From Hyphomicrobiales bacterium (GTDB lineage Bacteria; Pseudomonadota; Alphaproteobacteria; Rhizobiales; Beijerinckiaceae): a stretch of 64,000 bases of DNA. The notes beneath the pieces are model-generated. The model worked only from the letters and a program-made list of their open reading frames with translations, made no database searches and had not been told where the DNA came from. The stretch is from positions 186,001 through 250,000 of the forward strand of contig JAIXZO010000006.1 of NCBI GenBank assembly GCA_027489535.1, in the 5' to 3' direction. A program made the translations under genes and the position numbers. Below, piece by piece: positions 1-7,630 of the stretch (its first letter is position 1; each line of letters begins with the position of its first letter).

Positions 1-74
1 GTCGCGATTGACGCGGCGCTTGCAACTCGCCGATCCGCACGACCGCGGACTTCGTTGATGAAGTTGACGGTCAT
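1..74 (-). CDS. 5' end of an unidentified gene running off the left edge
   Basis: An open minus-strand frame begins with ATG at 74 and reads MTVNFINEVRGRADRR onward without a stop to the window edge. Only about 24 codons are visible, so no family can be assigned. It would be divergent from the small exported protein at 179. A 16-bp palindrome sits directly upstream. The call rests only on the open frame and the intergenic setting. Confidence 0.35.
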   Translation of the reverse strand, partial: MTVNFINEVRGRADRRVASAASIA

Positions 75-75
75 A

Positions 76-91
76 TTCCGAATTTTCGGAA
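76..91. promoter_or_regulatory. 16-bp palindrome upstream of the left-edge gene
   Basis: TTCCGAA-TT-TTCGGAA is a perfect inverted repeat one base upstream of the putative start at 74, in the divergent intergenic region. Its position fits an operator or a 5' leader hairpin. No regulator is known. Confidence 0.3.
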
Positions 92-113
92 AGCAAAAAT
101 CGTCCGGTTTTTA

Positions 114-142
114 TTGATTGAAAGGAAACCGCTCAATATTAA
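114..142 (+). promoter_or_regulatory. candidate sigma-70 promoter for the gene at 179
   Basis: TTGATT (114-119) and TATTAA (137-142) are separated by 17 bases and lie 37 bases upstream of the preferred ATG. The AT content here is higher than in the surrounding DNA. Inferred from consensus only. Confidence 0.4.
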
Positions 143-178
143 CATCACCAAATGTCTTTGATTCGGATCGGAAACACG

Positions 179-601
179 ATGTCCACAAGCATGCTGCGCT
201 CCCTCCTCCTCGCTTCGGCCCTCGGCGCATTGCCGGTCACCATCGCTTCCGCGCAGACCGCGCCCGCGCCCGCCCGTCCGGCAGCGCCGCAGGCCGCGCC
301 GGCCGCTCCTGCGGCTCCCGCCGCCAAGCCCGCCGCGCCGGTCAAGGCCGCGCCGCAGATCACGTTCGAAGAAATCGTGGCGAGCGAAGACCGCCGCTCC
401 TATCAGATGTATGCGATCGGCGCCGGAGCCATCGGCGGCGTCTTGCTGTTCAACACCGTCGCGATGCCGGTCCTCGGGATCTCCGCGTCGGGCATCGGCA
501 CCGAGGCCGCCATCGCCGCGTCGCGCGTCTACGCCGTGACGAGCGCCGTCACCGGCGGCATCGTCGCCAACATGCTCTACGGCAGCTACGTCGCCCGCTG
601 A
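179..601 (+). CDS. small exported Ala/Pro-rich membrane protein, unknown function
   Basis: About 140 residues. A signal peptide (MSTSMLRSLLLASALGALP...ASAQ) is followed by a 35-residue Ala/Pro linker, a short polar stretch (FEEIVASEDRRS) and two Gly/Ala-rich hydrophobic segments separated by a small loop. The start at 179 is preferred because GGAAA lies just upstream; an upstream in-frame ATG at 152 has no ribosome-binding site. A strong terminator follows. The plan (signal peptide, linker, paired Gly-rich helices) recurs in the proteins at 2032-2448 and 4372-5061, suggesting a shared envelope role. I do not recognise a family. Confidence 0.7.
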   Translation: MSTSMLRSLLLASALGALPVTIASAQTAPAPARPAAPQAAPAAPAAPAAKPAAPVKAAPQITFEEIVASEDRRSYQMYAIGAGAIGGVLLFNTVAMPVLGISASGIGTEAAIAASRVYAVTSAVTGGIVANMLYGSYVAR

Positions 602-640
602 ACGGCGCGGCCGCCGCGGCGCTTGCCGCACGCTTCAAAC

Positions 641-680
641 AAAAAAAGGCGGGATGCTCATCGGCATCCCGCCTTTTTTG
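641..680. terminator. bidirectional intrinsic terminator
   Basis: A perfect 10-bp stem GGCGGGATGC / GCATCCCGCC with loop TCATCG is flanked by seven A on the left and six T on the right. It can therefore terminate both the plus-strand gene ending at 601 and the minus-strand gene ending at 726. Confidence 0.9.
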
Positions 681-725
681 TATCTTTTGAACGGAGACGG
701 CGCGGGCGAACCCGCGCCGTTCGCA

Positions 726-1832
726 TCAGTTGCCGGCCACGCGGGCGAAAACCTTGTCGGCAACGGCGGGGAAGTTTCCGGCCAACGTCTCGGCCCCTTC
801 CTTCGACCAGGTCCCGATCTCCGCATCGCGCCAAGCGATGGCCTTGCGCAAAGCGCCGGCCTCGGCCGACTCCGCCGGAAGCCGCGCCAGAAGAAGTTCC
901 TGCGGCGCGCGATAGGAGGGGTCCGTGCGCACCGCATGGCGCAGGAGATGAAGGACGGCTTCGGGCGAGGTTCCCGAGGCTTCGACGCTCATCGCCCACA
1001 TCGCATAGGCGGCGGAACGCATCTGCGGCGTAGAGGACGTCGTGCGGATCGTGGCCTTGCTGAACGTGCGGGCCGCGTCGTCGTAACGGCCCTGCTTCGC
1101 CATCACCAGACCCGCATTGATCAGGCCCGACGCCATGCGGGGATCAAGCTGGACGGCCGCGCGGAAGGCCTCGAGCGCACCTTGCTCGTCGCCGGCTGCG
1201 GCCAAAGCGATGCCCTTGATGTTGTGCAGGAAGACCTTGTCTTCGGCCTCGGCGTAGCCGACGGAGGCATCGACGCAGGAGACGGCATCGCTCGGATCGA
1301 AGGGCGTGACCTTTGCCGCCGCCCGCAACTTCGCCATGCAGGCGAAATGCGGCTCGACGAGGCGCACCAGCGCCTGCCCGGCATTGGACAGCAGCCCGAC
1401 GATGTCGTCCTTGCTGCCGTGCACGCGGGAGCGGACGACGCGACCGTCGGCACGTGCCGCCGTCATGCGCAGCACGAGACCGCCGTTCTCTTCGACGACC
1501 GCGACGGAGATGACGAATTCGACGCCGCCGACCGCCTGTTCCGCCACCGTCAGCAACGCCGAAGCGCCGAGCGTATGAGCCAGAACGGCAAGGCTGTCCC
1601 GGGTTTCGCTGCCCGCGAAGCGACGTTCAGGCTCCTCGCCTCGGCCGTTGCGCACGATGACCTGCGCTTCGGAGCGGATGCGCCGTCCCACGACGTCGGG
1701 ATTGTAACCCACGGCCGCCATGCTCGGAGGAACCGTGATCTGCTTGAAGGACACGGTCTTCTGGTCCGTCGCAATTTCCACTGCGGCGAGACCGAGTATG
1801 ATCCATATCGAGGTCAGAAAACTGCCGATCAT
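726..1832 (-). CDS. membrane-anchored TPR-repeat protein
   Basis: 368 residues. An N-terminal hydrophobic anchor (MIGSFLTSIWIILGLAAVEIA) is followed by about 150 residues resembling the periplasmic domain found ahead of TPRs in adenylate-cyclase-like proteins (GGLVLRMTAARADGRVV). Then come TPR-like helical pairs from about residue 205: KGIALAAAGDEQGALEAFRAAVQLDP, AGLVMAKQGRYDDAARTFSKA and a final HAVRTDPSYRAP copy. TPRs mediate protein-protein contacts, so a scaffold role for the neighbouring envelope genes is possible but inferred. A GANTC cluster lies about 40-65 bases upstream of the start. Confidence 0.7.
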   Translation of the reverse strand: MIGSFLTSIWIILGLAAVEIATDQKTVSFKQITVPPSMAAVGYNPDVVGRRIRSEAQVIVRNGRGEEPERRFAGSETRDSLAVLAHTLGASALLTVAEQAVGGVEFVISVAVVEENGGLVLRMTAARADGRVVRSRVHGSKDDIVGLLSNAGQALVRLVEPHFACMAKLRAAAKVTPFDPSDAVSCVDASVGYAEAEDKVFLHNIKGIALAAAGDEQGALEAFRAAVQLDPRMASGLINAGLVMAKQGRYDDAARTFSKATIRTTSSTPQMRSAAYAMWAMSVEASGTSPEAVLHLLRHAVRTDPSYRAPQELLLARLPAESAEAGALRKAIAWRDAEIGTWSKEGAETLAGNFPAVADKVFARVAGN

Positions 1833-1872
1833 CGTCTTTTACTCTCCAAGCACGTCGAGACCGCCCTCGGCG

Positions 1873-1897
1873 GAATCCTGAATCCTGATTCCGAATC
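1873..1897. promoter_or_regulatory. cluster of four GANTC (CcrM) sites
   Basis: GAATC at 1873, GAATC at 1880, GATTC at 1887 and GAATC at 1893 fall within 25 bases, in the region upstream of the TPR gene. In alphaproteobacteria CcrM methylates GANTC, and promoter sites can tie transcription to the cell cycle. Whether that happens here is inferred from density and position. Confidence 0.45.
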
Positions 1898-1929
1898 GAT
1901 AAATCGAACCGGTGAATTACAGGTTACCA

Positions 1930-1977
1930 AACTGCCTTGCATACACGCGCGAATAAACAACAACTGCCTTGTTGTTT
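1930..1977. promoter_or_regulatory. direct repeats plus hairpin between the TPR gene and the 2032-2448 gene
   Basis: AACTGCCTTG occurs at 1930-1939 and again at 1962-1971, a 32-base spacing of about three helical turns. The second copy overlaps a perfect 9-bp stem AAACAACAA / TTGTTGTTT (1955-1963 and 1969-1977). It could be a regulator-binding site for the TPR gene or a weak terminator of the upstream minus-strand gene. Confidence 0.3.
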
Positions 1978-2031
1978 GGAATGCTGCACATTCGACTTCC
2001 GAATAAAACCGAAGAGGACTTCGCAGGCGGC

Positions 2032-2448
2032 TCAGGGAGCGCGCCCGTCGTTCTGCACCACGGCCGTCGGCGGAACGGCTTCGGGCGGATGCCGCCGGAG
2101 ATAGATTTCTCCCAGCACGGCGCCCGCAGTGGCGCCGACGACGGCACCGGCGCCGCCGAGCACCCACCACCCGACGCTTGAACCCGTCATGGCCCCGACG
2201 CCGACCACGGCGATCTCGATCCCCAGCACTCCGCCCGCGGCGGCGGCGAGAACGACCGGCATCATCGAACTCGATCCGCCGGCATCGGCGCGCCGGTTCG
2301 TTTCAGGGCGCTCCTTCCACAACAGGCCGGCGCCTTCCGCTACGGCGGGTGCCGACGTGAGGGCGAGAGCGAGCGCGACGGAGACAAGGCCGAGCAGGGC
2401 CGCGCGTGCCGCATTTCCGGCGCGACGTCCGAATGCCCGAAGGACCAT
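2032..2448 (-). CDS. small exported Gly-rich membrane protein, unknown function
   Basis: 138 residues from ATG at 2448, 11 bases after the stop of the mitofilin-like gene, so probably cotranscribed with it. The frame stays open further upstream, but that part overlaps the neighbour and looks non-coding. There is a signal peptide (LLGLVSVALALALTSAPAVAE), a short polar region, then two Gly/Ala/Val-rich hydrophobic stretches (PVVLAAAAGGVLGIEIAVVG and WWVLGGAGAVVGATAGAVLG) and a charged tail. The Gly-zipper-like helices suggest an oligomerising inner- or outer-membrane segment. No family recognised. Confidence 0.65.
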   Translation of the reverse strand: MVLRAFGRRAGNAARAALLGLVSVALALALTSAPAVAEGAGLLWKERPETNRRADAGGSSSMMPVVLAAAAGGVLGIEIAVVGVGAMTGSSVGWWVLGGAGAVVGATAGAVLGEIYLRRHPPEAVPPTAVVQNDGRAP

Positions 2449-2459
2449 CGTGACTTGGA

Positions 2460-3794
2460 TCAATTTTTCTGCACCGCCGTTTGCAGCAGCCGCTGCGTGA
2501 TTTCGTCGACGAGCAGCCGCGCCTTGGCGCGAGAGACCCACGGGCTCATCAGCGTCCCGGCGATGCCGCGCAGTTCGAGCACGAAATTGAGAGCCTCGGG
2601 CAACCGCCCCTGCGCCATCGCGGAGCGTGCCTCGTCGAGCAGCGTGTCCGTCGGCGAGGGATCGGGCTTGCGGGTCAGGCCTACATCGGCGAGCCATCCC
2701 GTCGTGTAACGATTGGCGCGGGCCATCAGCGATGCATCGTCCGCAGCCTGCCGGACGGCGTCGATGAATTCAGACTTGTCGAGCGCATCGCGAAGATCGG
2801 CCAGCGGCGCGACGCCGCGCTTGCCGTAGGGCGTGAGGAAATCGACCGCCGCACGCGTCACGTCGTCGTCGTGGAGCATCCGCACCCACTCCAATTCCGT
2901 CGTGAACGGGCGTCCGTCGAGCACGGCCCCGCGCAAGGCGAGCACGGCGGCCAAACGTTTGGCGTTCATCTGCGCTTCGCCTGCACCGGCCTGCAGCGCC
3001 TTGAGAGCTTGCGCGTCGCGTTCCAGCAAGGAGGCCGTCGCCCGACGATCGGCCGCCGCCGCTTCGGACGCGGCGGCTACGGAACGTTCAAGCCCGGCAA
3101 GCCGCGCGTCGAGCGCGGCGGCACGGCGTTCGGCCGCAGCGGCATCGGTCTGGCCCGCCGTCGTACCGGATGCGGAGAGGCGCGTTTCGAGCGCGGCGAT
3201 GCGGGCGTCGACCGCAGCCCCTGCTGCGGGCGCGTCGCTCGGCCGTTCGACGCGGACGGCCAAGGCCGCCACCCGACGCTCGAGCAATTCCATCCGCGCC
3301 GAGGAATCCGCCGTCCGCATGTCGGGCCCGGGGGTGGAAATTGCGGTGAAGCTGCCGCCGAAGCGGGTTTCAACAAACGCGACGAACGACGGCGGCACCA
3401 AAGGCAGCAAATGCCGCTCGCCCAGTTCCACCGCGCGGGGGTAGACGGGCGGCAGCGCTGCGACGGCGGTCGCCAGTGCCGCCAAGCTCAGAAACACGGC
3501 AAAGCCGCCGCCCGAGCGCGAAACCGGTCGCGCGTCAGCGGTGATCCGAATGTCGGGAGCGAAAGAGCGCCCTTCGACCGGACGCGCTTCCGCGGACGAG
3601 GATGCGGGGGCCTCCGGGGGCGCCACGGAAATCTTCGGCTCGGGACGCACCTCCGCGACCTGCTGGACGGAGACGTCGGAAGCCTGCTGATCAGGATCGG
3701 GCAGAACGGGGCTCTTCGTTGCGCGAGAGGTCGCGGCGGATTTCTTCGCCCTCGACTTTGCCGGAGCGGCGGACGGCTCGATCTTCGTGGACAC
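2460..3794 (-). CDS. mitofilin (Mic60)-like inner-membrane protein
   Basis: About 444 residues from GTG at 3794; the frame extends to a TTG at 3863. The order is a basic, Pro-rich N-terminal tail, one transmembrane helix (FAVFLSLAALATAVAALPP, about residues 98-117), a long Ala/Arg/Glu coiled coil (about 167-282) and a C-terminal domain with the mitofilin pattern LRGAVLDGRPFTTEL ... GRLPEALNFVLELRG ... PWVSRAKARL. Alphaproteobacterial Mic60 proteins bend membranes and are normally encoded beside hemC/hemD. This copy instead lies among unknown envelope genes, so it is probably a paralogue. The domain assignment is by motif recognition. Confidence 0.7.
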   Translation of the reverse strand: MSTKIEPSAAPAKSRAKKSAATSRATKSPVLPDPDQQASDVSVQQVAEVRPEPKISVAPPEAPASSSAEARPVEGRSFAPDIRITADARPVSRSGGGFAVFLSLAALATAVAALPPVYPRAVELGERHLLPLVPPSFVAFVETRFGGSFTAISTPGPDMRTADSSARMELLERRVAALAVRVERPSDAPAAGAAVDARIAALETRLSASGTTAGQTDAAAAERRAAALDARLAGLERSVAAASEAAAADRRATASLLERDAQALKALQAGAGEAQMNAKRLAAVLALRGAVLDGRPFTTELEWVRMLHDDDVTRAAVDFLTPYGKRGVAPLADLRDALDKSEFIDAVRQAADDASLMARANRYTTGWLADVGLTRKPDPSPTDTLLDEARSAMAQGRLPEALNFVLELRGIAGTLMSPWVSRAKARLLVDEITQRLLQTAVQKN

Positions 3795-3947
3795 GCTTGA
3801 ACTCGTTGGTCGGAGGGGTTGGACGACTATAGACAATCTTGATCGGCGCGGTGAAGTGGACAATCCGACGAGCCGTGTGCAGTGTTGCCGGAAGGTGTGA
3901 ACAGCACCGAATTTCCCCGAATTTCAAACGCCTCCTTGGGACGACGG

Positions 3948-4367
3948 ATGCCGAGTCTTGCCATGAACTTCTTTCGGCGGTCGTTGGCGCGACTCGATCA
4001 GACGTTCCGAAAGGCCTCTGCTGATTCGGAAGAAACCGAATACGTCGCTCGCGCGCACGGGCTCGGTGGTGAAATCATCCTCCACGACAATCATGTCGAA
4101 ATTCTTCATTTCGGCGTCGTTCATATGATCGTGGAATTCATGTACTTCCACACGCCGCGCGTCAGCACGCGCATCATGCTCGAGAGCATCACGGCGGTCG
4201 AAGTCATCCGACCCGTATTGTTGCCCGACTATTTGATCATCTCATATGCCGGTGCGCCGGAACCGGAACACGGCTACCTGCGCGGCGCATTCGCCGCCAA
4301 CGCATTGATGATGGGTTATTTCGACAACCGGGACTTCTACGCGCTGCTGGACAAGGTCACGCGCTGA
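3948..4367 (+). CDS. small PH-like domain protein
   Basis: About 139 residues (ATG at 3948; ATG at 3963 and GTG at 3882 are alternatives). The core GLGGEIILHDNHVEILHFG followed by short beta-like strands and a closing helix (FDNRDFYALLDKVTR) resembles bacterial PH-like domains, which bind membranes or partner proteins. There is no signal peptide and no convincing transmembrane segment, so it is probably cytoplasmic. It converges on the ten-gene envelope operon with only four bases between the stop codons. The fold assignment is tentative. Confidence 0.6.
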   Translation: MPSLAMNFFRRSLARLDQTFRKASADSEETEYVARAHGLGGEIILHDNHVEILHFGVVHMIVEFMYFHTPRVSTRIMLESITAVEVIRPVLLPDYLIISYAGAPEPEHGYLRGAFAANALMMGYFDNRDFYALLDKVTR

Positions 4368-4371
4368 GAGA

Positions 4372-5061
4372 TCAGCGCGCCTTGCGCAGAAATGCCGCCG
4401 GCGTGCTCCAGTCCTCTTCCTCGACCTTCGGAGCCGCGCGGGTCTCGACGGCCTCCTGATGGGACACGCGAAGCAGCGGCAGACGGTCGTCGGCCGCGAA
4501 GACTTCGCTTCCCTTCTGCAACGGCCCGCAGCTGCGGCCGGCATCGGCGGTGATCGTCGGCGCGGCCGGCGCGGTGCGCACCAATTGGAGGTAAAGCGGC
4601 GTCACGGCCTGACCCACCGCACAGAACGTGCCGAACACGACGCCAGCGACGGCCGTGTAAAGCGCCAGCTGGTTCACGGGAACCACGGTGCCGCCCGCGA
4701 CGATGTTGACGACGTTCTCGAGCCCCGAGGCCAAGGACAGGCCGGTCCCGGCAACGCCTGCAATGAGGCAACCCATCGCCTGCGCCACGGCGGGATCGAT
4801 CTGATCGTCCGCGGCCGCCGGGACATTGGAACTCAAAGGTCCGGAAATCGGCGGCTGGGGCTTCGGGAAGCCGACGGCCTGCACCAAAGACGGCGAGCCG
4901 CCATGCGCTCGATCGGTGGATGCAGCGAAGCTCGGCGTCCCTGCTATGGTCGACGTCGCAAGAATGACGGCCAGCAGAACGGCGGGCACCGGACGGGACG
5001 AACGACAGGACAACTGCGACCTCACACTGGAATCGACTGCATTCCTACGCTTCCTATACAT
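4372..5061 (-). CDS. exported membrane protein, unknown function; last gene of the envelope operon
   Basis: 229 residues from ATG at 5061, 17 bases after the ABC-MlaE fusion gene. A signal peptide (VPAVLLAVILATSTIAGTPSFAAS) is followed by a Pro-rich stretch, two hydrophobic Gly/Val-rich segments (AQAMGCLIAGVAGTGLSLASG and LYTAVAGVVFGTFCAVGQAV) and a soluble tail with CGPLQKG and many acidic residues. There are three cysteines, two inside the hydrophobic region. The overall plan resembles the proteins at 179-601 and 2032-2448. No family recognised. Confidence 0.65.
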   Translation of the reverse strand: MYRKRRNAVDSSVRSQLSCRSSRPVPAVLLAVILATSTIAGTPSFAASTDRAHGGSPSLVQAVGFPKPQPPISGPLSSNVPAAADDQIDPAVAQAMGCLIAGVAGTGLSLASGLENVVNIVAGGTVVPVNQLALYTAVAGVVFGTFCAVGQAVTPLYLQLVRTAPAAPTITADAGRSCGPLQKGSEVFAADDRLPLLRVSHQEAVETRAAPKVEEEDWSTPAAFLRKAR

Positions 5062-5078
5062 CGGTGGATTTGTAAATT

Positions 5079-6557
5079 TCAAGATATCATCAGCTTCGAG
5101 ATGACGAACAAAGTTACTGCCGCATTTATGAGCAGAGTTGCAAGTGCACCGGCAATGATCGAGTCCGAAATGGCGGATTGAGCCCGCCCGGGATCTCTGT
5201 CGCGCGCCAAGCCGAAATGAAGCGCCGCAGCCGCGCCCAGTACGGCGCTCGCGGCGACTTTGACCGTGGTCGTCACGATGTCGATCAACATTCGGTCGCC
5301 TTCGACATAAGGCGAGAAGAACCCTTCCCTCCACACCTGCACCGGCTGGTCGGGGAAGACGAAGCTCCACGCCAACAGCGAGGCCCCCGCGGCCGCGACA
5401 TTGGCCGCCGCCGCCAGAACGAGCGCGAGGATCACGGACGAGACCAGCACCGGCGCTATGATGAAGCGACTTACCGACAGCCCGAGATTGTCCATCGCGT
5501 CGCGCTGACCCGTCGCGCCCAGCAGACGCAGCCGCGCCGTCAGCACCGCGTTGTTTCTGCATCCCAAAAGGAGGCTCGTGATCAGCGGCACGGCGATGCT
5601 GAATTCCACCACTGCGACGCGACCGAGAATCTCGTCATGCAGCAGCGGCACCAAATAGCGGCCGACCGATCGATAATTGAACGCCAGCAGCATCGACGTG
5701 GCGCCGGTGATCGCCCCGCCCAACGCGATGTAGAGGATGGTGAGCGGGTTGAGGCCCAGCAGCACGAGATTGCGCAGGATCGCCCGCCCCGACCATGCCG
5801 GCGGAGGCTCGGAAGCCAAGCGCTCGGCCCAACGGAAATCGCCCGGCCCCGTCGTGTCGCCCGCGATGCGAGTCATCTCCCGCGCCACCGCCTCGGGGTC
5901 GTTGGAAATCTCGATCAAACGACGCGCGCCGGGATCAAGCACGAGCACCTTGGAGCAAAGCGGCAGCAATCCCTCGACATGATGCGCGATGATCAGCACC
6001 GAGGTGCCGACGTCGCGTGAAATCGTGCGCAGGCTCTCGGCAAGGATGGCCGCATTGTCGGGATCGAGGCCGGAATTCGGCTCGTCGAGGATCAACACTT
6101 CGCGTCCCGTCGCCAAGGCGCGGACGATCGCGACGCGCTGGCGCATGCCCCCGCTTGCATCCGAAGGCGCAACTTCCGGGTCGATGGCGCGAAGCAGGGC
6201 GAGCGCCGTGTCCGGAAGGCGGATGTCCGGCGCGCCGTGGTCGCGCGCGATGCGGATGTTGTCGAGCGCGGAGAGATCGTCGAGCAGGCCGCTGGACTGG
6301 AACACGAGGGCCGCAAGGCTGCGGTCGCCGGCGCTCAGCGCGGTCGTCCCCTCCCCCGTCGTGATCGTGCCGCCGATGGTCCAAGCGGCGGGATCCAACA
6401 GCCCGCACAGCGCATAGGCGATGCTCGATTTGCCGCCGGCGGACGGGCCGATCAGCAGCGTGATCTCGCCCTTGGCCAGCGTGAAATGGGCGTCTTCGAC
6501 CAAGCGTCGGCCGCCATGCGGCTCGAGCATCAGTCCCGAAACGATGACGTCCGTCAT
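5079..6557 (-). CDS. ABC transporter: ATPase fused to an MlaE-type permease
   Basis: 492 residues. Residues 1-235 form a complete ABC ATPase: Walker A GPSAGGKSS (37-45), Q-loop FQSS, signature SGGMRQR (135-141), Walker B LILDEP (155-160) and H-loop His192. Residues 265-492 are a hydrophobic domain with the layout of MlaE/PF02405: an amphipathic start, GGAITGATSML, an LGATGQRDAMDNLGL segment matching the cytoplasmic QxxAM..LG loop, and a final SIIAGALATLLINAAVTLFV helix. In Mla/Mce/Tgd systems these are separate proteins (MlaF and MlaE) that move lipids with an MCE partner. Fusion in one chain is unusual. It overlaps the upstream gene by four bases. Confidence 0.8.
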   Translation of the reverse strand: MTDVIVSGLMLEPHGGRRLVEDAHFTLAKGEITLLIGPSAGGKSSIAYALCGLLDPAAWTIGGTITTGEGTTALSAGDRSLAALVFQSSGLLDDLSALDNIRIARDHGAPDIRLPDTALALLRAIDPEVAPSDASGGMRQRVAIVRALATGREVLILDEPNSGLDPDNAAILAESLRTISRDVGTSVLIIAHHVEGLLPLCSKVLVLDPGARRLIEISNDPEAVAREMTRIAGDTTGPGDFRWAERLASEPPPAWSGRAILRNLVLLGLNPLTILYIALGGAITGATSMLLAFNYRSVGRYLVPLLHDEILGRVAVVEFSIAVPLITSLLLGCRNNAVLTARLRLLGATGQRDAMDNLGLSVSRFIIAPVLVSSVILALVLAAAANVAAAGASLLAWSFVFPDQPVQVWREGFFSPYVEGDRMLIDIVTTTVKVAASAVLGAAAALHFGLARDRDPGRAQSAISDSIIAGALATLLINAAVTLFVISKLMIS

Positions 6558-7612
6558 GGCGCCGCCTCATAGATCGACGTCGCAAGCCGGGGGTCGGCAC
6601 GGGTCAGACGGGCCTGCTCCGCCGCGGTCAGCGCGATGGCCACGGGCTCGCGGGAGCGCCGCAATCCGGCGGAGACGAAGGCCGCCGCCAAGGGGTTGAG
6701 GTCAGGCTCCGCCGAGAGACGCAGCACGTGGGACAGCATCATCACGGGCATCGTCGCGCTTTCCTGCGCCATGCGCGACAGCGCCGTCCGCAGCGCGGCG
6801 GAATCGAGAAGAGGCCCGAAAGAGGCGTGCAGCACGGGGTCGGACCCGACCAGCGCGATGGTGCGGTCGGCCAGAGCCACCGCGGCATCCATCGTGCGGG
6901 GGTCCGCCAGAAAGCGGCGCATGATCCGCGCCAATCGCAGTTGAAGGTCCGGATCGTGCAGAGCGCCCGTGGCATTGCCGCCGACTTCCAGCCCGACGAG
7001 AGAGCGGAAATAGTCGCTCACACCGTAAATGGCGTTCATGCCGACATTGCTCGCCACCGTCCCGATCAGGCCCGTGCTCTCCGGCGACACCGCCGCGTTC
7101 ATCGCCGCAAGCAGCGCCGCAGACGCCTGCGTCGCGCGGGGGTCTTGGGCAAGCACGGCCATGACGCGCTTGATCGCCTCGTCGGCCCGGCGTGAATCCT
7201 CGGGCGAGAGGCGTACGTCGCGCAGGATCTTCGCCAGCGAGGCCACGAGGCGCGCGGCTTCGTCGCGCAGCGCTTCGCGGTCGCGGTCCCGCGCCAATGC
7301 CCACAGCGTGCGCAGGTCGGCTTCGGCGATCAGCACGGCGGCGGGGGCCGCGGCCTTGTCGTCGAACAATTCCACCCGCACGCCGCCTCGGCCGTCCGCC
7401 GTCACCGATCCGACGCGGATGGGCGGCTTCGCATCGCGCAGCGCGAGCAGCGAGATCGCGCCGTAGCGCCCGTCGAACCCGCCGTCGCGCACCGCATAGC
7501 GCGTCGGCAGCACGCGCCCGTCATCGACGACGAGGCGATGGCCGAGGACCGCGAAGCTCGAAAGGAACGCCAGCGCGACGAAGGCCGTCCGCCAATAGCC
7601 GCTCATCGCCAT
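6554..7612 (-). CDS. membrane-anchored periplasmic protein in the MlaD position
   Basis: 352 residues from ATG at 7612 (GTG at 7630 and ATG at 7606 also possible). It has one N-terminal helix (WRTAFVALAFLSSFAVLG), then a segment IRVGSVTADGRGGVRVELFDD that faintly resembles the VG-x-V core of an MCE domain, then roughly 250 residues of mostly helix. It overlaps the ABC-MlaE gene by four bases, where MCE genes normally sit. A divergent or degenerate MCE partner is a hypothesis from architecture and position; motif similarity alone does not prove it. Otherwise unknown. Confidence 0.6.
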   Translation of the reverse strand: MAMSGYWRTAFVALAFLSSFAVLGHRLVVDDGRVLPTRYAVRDGGFDGRYGAISLLALRDAKPPIRVGSVTADGRGGVRVELFDDKAAAPAAVLIAEADLRTLWALARDRDREALRDEAARLVASLAKILRDVRLSPEDSRRADEAIKRVMAVLAQDPRATQASAALLAAMNAAVSPESTGLIGTVASNVGMNAIYGVSDYFRSLVGLEVGGNATGALHDPDLQLRLARIMRRFLADPRTMDAAVALADRTIALVGSDPVLHASFGPLLDSAALRTALSRMAQESATMPVMMLSHVLRLSAEPDLNPLAAAFVSAGLRRSREPVAIALTAAEQARLTRADPRLATSIYEAAP

Positions 7613-7630
7613 GAGGCACGGGTCCGGCAC

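Noticed and set aside
5079-5850. Reading the ABC fusion as a metal or amino-acid importer such as MetN
   Set aside because: The hydrophobic half is in the same chain and has the MlaE loop; MetN has a C-terminal NIL domain instead.
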